Source of the DNA: Alviniconcha marisindica
Taxonomy: Eukaryota; Mollusca; Gastropoda; Provannidae
Direction of reading: 5' to 3'
DNA length: 64,000 bases
NCBI GenBank assembly: GCA_018857735.1
Contig: JABMCL010000714.1
Span: 762,001-826,000, forward strand
Shown in pieces: positions 28,901-37,400 of this stretch; the first letter of the stretch is position 1, and each line of letters opens with the position of its first letter. The notes below the pieces were generated by a model that saw nothing but the letters and a program-made list of their open reading frames with translations, made no database searches and was not told the DNA's origin. A program made the position numbers and the translations under genes.

Positions 28901-31401
28901 TCAGGCTGCAAAAGAATGTAAAAATAATAAATCTCATTTGAAAAAAACACTATATTTGTCCAGAGGTGACCATGTGCAATTCACAGGACACTCAAATCCA
29001 ATTACTAACCACTATTAGATTACAAACTACCAGCATTAAAACAAATAAACAAACAAAAAACAAAAAATCCTGCATGTACACAATGAAATAGCAGTCTAAC
29101 AGGCGTTGGTCAGTATGCTAACTTTGTGGTAATTGTAAAGTATAATTGCTTTACAAATTACTGTGTCCAGCAGATCTTTTTGTTTTCAGATATCCATTAA
29201 CACCCCACCCCCATATCCCTTTTTTTTTCTCAAGAAAACATTTCCTCAATGAAGCCACCACACACATTCCTATAATAACAAAAAAAATCTCTTGCTTTCT
29301 TTAAATGTTTGTAAGTACTGGGAAGGGGGGTGCTTTTCTCAAAGGGAGGAGTCCAAGGCAGTTTTATGACAGCTGAGCAATCTACCTGAGCATCCTTTAC
29401 AAATGTAGCCTCTCTTCGAGGTTTGCTGAAGTCTTTATCAAGCTCTGGTTTCCAAGGTGCTGTCTCTGATGTTGGAGCATCATACTGCTGGAGCTGCAGA
29501 CGCCTTTTTTCTGCTACTTGCTGCAAGCACCAGGCCAAACATTATAACCTACAACATATTCAAGTTAATATCACATCTTTGAAAAAAGAAAGAAAAAAAA
29601 GAAAAGTATGTGTGTAAAAACAACAAAAATTGTGGATTTTCAAACAGGTTATATGAGGGAGAAATATGTCTATCACACAAAAAACTAAAATGACCTGAGA
29701 CATCTTTCTGTCCCATGCTGTGTATGATGCCTTAACCATACATGAAAGAATTTTAGATGTGAAATTTTAAAAAATATAGTCCCAACATCTAGCTGTTCTT
29801 GACTCAACATGATTTTTAGACTGGAAGGATCACTTTGTTTTCTCAGCATATATATGACTTAGTGCCAAAAGGTGCGCATGCAAGGGGTTATGCACTTCAG
29901 TTGAAAATAAAACATTGTTGAAAACTGTTTTTATTTGAAATGTTGTGTTGTGTACTTGCATGAATGAATGAATATATAGTACAGATAATTTCAGCAACCA
30001 GGCTGTGGTTGATTTCAAGATAGTCATCACACACTGAAAAAGCGCCGAAAAATGACCGCCAAAAATGGACATTCATGTCCCGAGTGATTTTTGTCACTTT
30101 GCTTACAAACAAATCGCAAGCACATGGAGAAATAATCACTGATCTGTACGCAGAAAACATCGTTTTATACGGATAATATAACATCAACACTCACGATAGT
30201 TGTATTTTTGATCAACTGATCGCAAATGTTTGTCCTGTATGTACATCAGATGTGTTGCAAACTTGAACTGAAAACTTTGAACAACCAAAAAAACAACAGC
30301 ATCGCTTCGGAATCACCGGAAACGTCGCGTGTGTTCCGATCCATGCATTTGCACTACACAGTGATATGATACTCATTTTTTTTCAGCGAAGTTTTGCACA
30401 AAATCTGAAGAATATTTCCCCGATCGTTTGATATTGTTGTAATATCCGATGTCCCTACAAGATATCTAATATTTTGTACAAAACAAACGAGAAAGCAGTC
30501 TCTTTTTTATCGACAACATCTGGCACGGCACGTGACCTTTCCCGAGTGCCTTCATTCTCCCGGCCACATGGCGTGTCTTTTTTCGGAAACCATGGGAAGG
30601 TGTGTTGTAGTCTCCTTCAGTGGTCTGACATAGGTACAGTGGTCTGATGTAGAACATGCACTGTGCGCTTTTTCAGGAGTTTATTGAGATTATTTTCAAG
30701 TTTTCCGACAATCTGGGTGTGCGAAATGAAAGTACTGTGAAAAGTGGCATCTTCCCGCGCCGAAGATTTGAAACCCATTTTTTTATACTTAGCCGAGTAC
30801 AGCGTGAAGAATTTCATTACGACAAGGCAATATCTTGTAAATCTTACATGCAACTGTTGATTCAGGATGTGTACTCAATTTCATCAAAAACTTGTCAGTT
30901 ATAAGTGCATGCTTTTTGTAGACTGTTTAGTGGTGTTGCGAGAATATTTTGTTAACTGAGCGAGAGTGACGAAGTTCCAGTTTTGTTCCTGGAAGTAATT
31001 TTTGTCCTGAAAGTTATGTCAGACGTCATATTTGCCACACAACTGTTGTTGTAACGTGGCGTAAAACATTAAACTTTTAAAGTTTAATTAAGCCCAGCAG
31101 ATGTTAGTAATACTAATAGCGGTTCTGAGAACTGAGTACTGATTTGTGTAGAAGTCATGGTGTGTAGGTCTGACATGTTTGTACTGAGCATATCAGTATT
31201 GGGACTGTTGCTGGTTATTGGGTTCATAATTTCATATTCATAACACTTCAAATTCATTGACATGACCAGGGTATGTGGAACTGAGCGTACTCTTGAGCCA
31301 AGTGGTACAGCAAGGAGGAAAACATCAAACACAGACAGTTGCAGACGGTACAGAGAGAGGCTGGCTGCAGAGAATCCACATCTCGAAGAGCTTTGGGGTG
31401 T

Positions 31402-31434
<33 letters not shown>

Positions 31435-34400
31435 CTGGACTTAATGTTAATTACCTTGATAAAATCAGGTCATTCTGATTTGTTTTTGTTAGACTGATCT
31501 AAGCAAACAGAATGTTTTCTATGCTAAAAATTGGGGAAATGTTATTTTGTTGTAATACTGATGTAATACAGAAATTTGTTTCATTTAATTTTTATGACTT
31601 ATTAAATGCAAACTGAGAAAAAATCTTCTCACAGTGTTTTTGCGTGCACTTGTATGGCTGATTATAGAATATTGCCTGAAAGGGTGTGTTACTTGTTATA
31701 TAAAAAAAAAAAGAGTTATGGGTTTATGTCGCCCATCAGATATTACAACAATCAACATTCACAATCATGTGTTAAATTATATGAGTGTACAAAATTTGGC
31801 ACAAACATAGTAGGGTAGATGTGCACTAATAGTGTGACTTGATTTTGTGCATACTTGTGCAATGAACTATGCATGTTGTAATATCTGATGTACAACATGC
31901 GGCCTTTTATGACCTTTGTCAGCAAATATCTCCAAAAAGTGCACAAGTTTTTATCTTTTGCTATTAAGAAATCTTTCCTAGCATTGTGCACATTCTAAAA
32001 ACACAACTAGTTTCAATGTATCATCAACTTTATTTTCTACTCCCTTTGTCCTGTTTTCATGCACACCTTTTGGCACTAAGTCATATACATAATAACACCT
32101 GATAACATCAAGGCAATCACCACCCTCATCAGTCATCATCACTGTCATGATCATCATCAGCGTCAGCTCATCATCATCACCCTCACTGACCTGCTCTAGC
32201 TTTTCCCTGTACTCCTGTTGTTCCCTTTCCTTCAGTCTGCTCCTCTCATACTGACCAACAGGCAGACCTTCATGGCCAGTGTCACTGGCCTCACGACGAC
32301 CACGATTGTGCCTCTCGTCCAGCTGCCAAATAGTGAAATACACCATGTGAGAGGCAGGTAACATAATTACTGAAGGGTTACTTGCATATAGCACACATTT
32401 TAAACGAAGTCCAAATTGGAGACCAGGCATAAGACCTGAACACCTTCACAAGCTGTAGTCTTTTCCCCCCATCACCAGCGACAAGCCGTGCACAAAAGTG
32501 TGCAGCTTGGGGGACAAGTTTGCAAATTCTGCCAAACTTCAAACTTGGCCATTTAAATACTAAATCTGTTTCAAGAATTTGCTGATGACACATTCTGTTT
32601 GTCTGTTTTTGCAACTTACAAAACAGGATTGATAGCACATCCAGTTGAAAACAAAAAAACAAAAAAATCCACCCAACCTACATGCATGTGCACAAATCAG
32701 ACAACAGCTGCATCACAAGTGAACAACTGACCTTGGCTTTCATTTGTTGGTACTCTCGCTGACGCTCCTCCTCCATCAGTCGCTTTTTTATCCGGTCCTC
32801 CTCCACCCTGTTGAAGGGGATGATGGATGGGTTTGTGATCTCATCCTCCACCACCGCCCCCTTTGGCTCTCTCTCCTGTAAGGGCAAAATGGGATGGCAC
32901 AGTATGACTATCAATGGAAAGTATACAATGTCAAAATGCACCAGCATAGTATGATTCTAAGTGTAAAGTATATATAGGCCAAAATGGTCTGATAATTCAT
33001 GGAAAACACAAACAGAAATGGTATACTTACCAGCAAAAAGTTATACTTGGAATTTTTTGTATCAGCAAAAACTGTGTACTCTGTAATTACCATACTGGCA
33101 CTGTTATCACTGAAAAAATTGGTCTGGTTATCACTTACATGCCTGGTTACTGCAAAAAAAAACTGACCTGCATTACACCATTATTTTGCATGATGCTTTT
33201 TACTATTTAGTGGGGTGGTATTTTTCCTGTTTTTGTTTTTGTTGTTTCTTAGCAGATAACATGTGACAATTATGGATATGCCATACTGATTTTTGAAATT
33301 TGGATTGAAAACAGTTGTTGTGGTGTACAACAACCTTTCTGGGACATGGTTTACTCAACATTCATGTGCAATATTGACAAGGCCACACAAAGAATATGAC
33401 AGCAGCAGCGGATAATGGATCAATAATCCACCATGTTCATCTCTGGTCCTGCCGGTCCTGCCGGTCCTGCTGCTTCAAAATAAACAGCAGCTATTGACCA
33501 CTCTGCAGCAGCCCCATCACAGACACGAGGCAGGCTTGCAAAATTTTAGTGACAGCACAATCATTTAATTTTTTGCATTACTCTTGCTCTGTGTGTTATT
33601 TTCATCTTCTTTTTCATACGATTACACATCTTTGGACAAAGTTCTCCAGTAGAAATAAAATTTAAACCACAACAGACACACCACCCTGTCATAAACTGGT
33701 CTGCAGTAACTCATACCACTAGTGTAACATAGCCGCTCTTGCCCACAAGTATCACACGCTAATTATACAGACTATATTTATATACCATGCACCAAGCCAC
33801 AGAAGGAAATGCTATCAACTGTCTTCCTATCAATGTGTTATGCAACACACATTAAAAATTAATCTGCTTGTACAACTTCACCTTTGCTGCGAGCATGTCA
33901 TTGTATTCCTGGCGACGCTGTTGTGCTAGCTGCATGCTGGTCTGTTTGTAGTCATGCTGGTGACTCCCACCACCACCACCGCCATGACCATCCACTGGCT
34001 GTCTGCCCTGCAACAGCACACATTAACCAAACCTAACCTCTCTCCTTTAACTGCCTTATTCAAACACCACTAATGATAAACTTGTCAATACTTTGCAATA
34101 ACAGGACTATGTTATACTATATGTGTGATTTTCTTTATTTTTTATACAAAGAGCAAAACCTTTCAATTTGCTGATAAATGGGTATGTATCTTTGGTGGAG
34201 TTTATCATCTTTATGTCTTTTGTATTTACTTGCATGCCTGGTGAAAGTTACCATAGGCAATTCAGGTCTTTGTTGTTGTGTTCAAGTGATGTCTTCAGCT
34301 AGTGAACTCCCTTTGTTTGTGTATTCTGCTGACAAATGAATCACAATTAGACAGTCTTTGCTATTGCCTATTCTGCTGACAAATGAATCACAATTAGACA

Positions 34401-37400
34401 GTCTTTGCTATTTCAACCCTGTTCTCCCATGACAGACGCTCACATTGCTATGTGGTCTTCAGAATGATTACATAGCTACACAGTTCAGCCACAGTAAACA
34501 GAAAGATTCCATACTTGTTTCTGCTGGAGATACTCTTGGTACTCTTTGTGCCTCTGCTCATCAAGAGCTTTGCGGTTTCTCTGATAGTCTCCCACTGGTA
34601 GACCAACAGCATCAGCAGGGGTCACAGGTCGACGTTGCCGACGACCACCTTCACGTGACTCCTTCTGCAAGAACAAAACCCTCTTAAACTAGCACAGCAT
34701 ACATGTATTTGTTCATGCGTACAAGTAAATACGCACACAGGCATATACACACACACAAGCATTCAGCTTTACAGCATTGCTGGAAACAATATTTTCCACG
34801 TAAAATTAACAATGCTGATCCAGTCTTAAGGCGTACAAGACTCAAGATGCAAACTTCCTACCACAGCACTGTCAGAAATTGAGCTTAATAGTCTTCTTCT
34901 GATCTAGTTTTAAAGCAACTAGTATAGTAGTTTTTGGATGTTTTTTTTTTAGTACGCTTGTATACTATTACTACTGATTTGTATAATTATGGGTATTTGT
35001 GCATTGTATGTTTTTCTTTAAGTTGTAAAGTGTTTTGAGATTCCAAAAGTGCTCTCTAAGTTCCCTATTATTAGTATTATTATTACTCTCAAAACAAGCT
35101 TTGCCAGAGAGGTTAGTTTGTTAGTGACTGAATTTTAACATCTTGCCAACTGCACAGGTCACTCACCCAAGGATAAGTCCAAGAGTCAGAAGAGATTAAA
35201 ATAAAAACTTACAATCAAGCCTTTTGTTTTAAAATGCTCTCACGATTTCACATTAGTTTTCAAACATGGGGCAAGATAACAGGACTGGCTCCACAGAACA
35301 AGGACAAGTGTCCTAGCTTGCCTGTGTTTCACACAGTGTATCTTTAACATTTGGCACAAAAGGTGGGTGCTCGCACTGCCTGAGAAACAAGATCAACTGA
35401 GGTTGCTGGAAACCATTAGGCCAGCTGTGACATTTGATAGTGTTTTGCACAGTCAAGTCCCACTAGCCATCACTAACACAAGCTGATCATAAAATGAAAA
35501 ATGAAAAGAAAAGAAAAAAGGCATAAAAAAGGGGGAAAAATCTGGTTTCTTTTAGATAAATGTCATTCCTTCTGGACAAAGAAAGGTCTGAGGCTAGTTC
35601 CTTCGAGACATGAAAATAGAAAAACACCCCACAGCCTCTACACAAGCAGCCCACCTCTCCAAGGAACTGGTTGTACTCCTGTCTACGTTGAGCAGCTAGA
35701 GCTTGCTGTTTCTGAGCAGAGCCAGTGTTGGTCAAGGGAAGACCCCCTTCTTGTGTCTGTGGCCTTGTCTCCTACATCATTATCAATCAAATAGCATCAT
35801 ACCCATAACAGAAAAAAAGACACCACTATAAAAACAACAACAGAATCTGGAACTTAAATTATAGGGTAATGTATGGCTCTGTCCAAGAATTTTGTTTTAG
35901 CATTATGTGCAACAACAAAAATAACCATTAATGTTTTAGCATTATGTGCAGTCAATCAAAAGTTTCTGAAACCATTCAAAAACATGATAATGTGCAAGAG
36001 TGTCATAAGTTTGAATTACACTTTCACGCAAGTTCTGTTATTATTTATACTATTCATTGGTTATACACAAAATTTATTTTAAAAATATTATTGTGTGGCT
36101 AATACTACTCCAAAGAGTAAAACCACAGGAAATGCAGAAACAGGTTAAAACACATCACTTTAATTAAGAATTAAAAAAACAATATTCACCTGAACAGCCA
36201 GTGTAGCATCCCGTCCACCACTTTTGTCCCAATGTCGCCTTCCAACATCTACTGCAGACCTACTATCGTTGACATCCTGCTAAATGCACACCAACAACTC
36301 ATGGCAACACAGTTCACTTTCTTTCCCAAACACTTCAACTTTGAAGAGAGGGATAGAAAGAGGGGGGCAAAAACAAAAACAACAAAAACTTGTTATCTCA
36401 AAAGGAAAAAATATCACATTTACAGCATGAGGCTTCACCACTGTACACTAGATATTCATGATACAGTACAACAGTCACCACACAAAGCACACCATTAGGA
36501 GTCTGGAAATAAGACGCCTTAAGTAGTCAAGAAATGCTGGCTCTTGTGTAGAGAGTACAGTAATCTGATGTTTGAGGAGAATGTGCAGGACATACTCTTG
36601 AATGCAATAATCAATACCACTTTACTAGTACACTAACAGCAAAACGTTACAATTTACTTCCTTAGGTTCCTTTCAAAAGAATAACTCTTCTGTAGATAGA
36701 TCTAATTCTACAGCCATTTCAGGATTTCATTCTTGATAGTTATGTACTGTCAGCAATGGACAGATAGACTACAAACTGTCATCTAAACTAACTGTCACTA
36801 TTTCATAACAAAAGTGTGTACTTACAAGTCATAGTCAGTATATGGGAATGACAAACTTATTACCAGAAGTAACTGAAGTGCTCTGGGTAGGATTCATTTG
36901 ATTCCTGTGGTCAACTGAGTATGCTGTCATTAAATGTGGGGTGTAGTGTTATCAGGAGTAGCTGAACATGCTATTCTCACAGACTAAAAAAAAGCAACAA
37001 AACGATGCCCATGGAATTGTGTGCTGCAATTCGGAGTGTGCCATTATTAGTGTTAACCAGTGAGTTCTTACATGGTGACTATTGCACAGTGCCACACACA
37101 ATTATTTACTGAGGAGGTGAACCTTCAGACAGATCTACAAAATGTACATTTTATGAAAAATATAATAGTTTGTTTGTTTTTTTATAAATATGCTCCGCTG
37201 TTTACTAAGTATACATTTTCTACTGCATCATTACCACTATCATTATGATTCTCAGTTTTAATACAGAATTAAACATCAACAGTCAAAATTTCAAGATTTA
37301 TATAATGCAACGCTGGACAATAGCATTTAGCGTACTATAATTACATAATATTAAATATCCATGAAGATGCTAGATTTACTCAACTGGGTCAAATAAATAA

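Noticed and set aside
31978..32190. Extension of exon 8 past its donor as a coding end, with AATAAA near 32026
   Set aside because: The AATAAA lies before the stop codon of that reading, and the extension is a low-complexity DDD/MM-rich translation of TCATCATC sequence.
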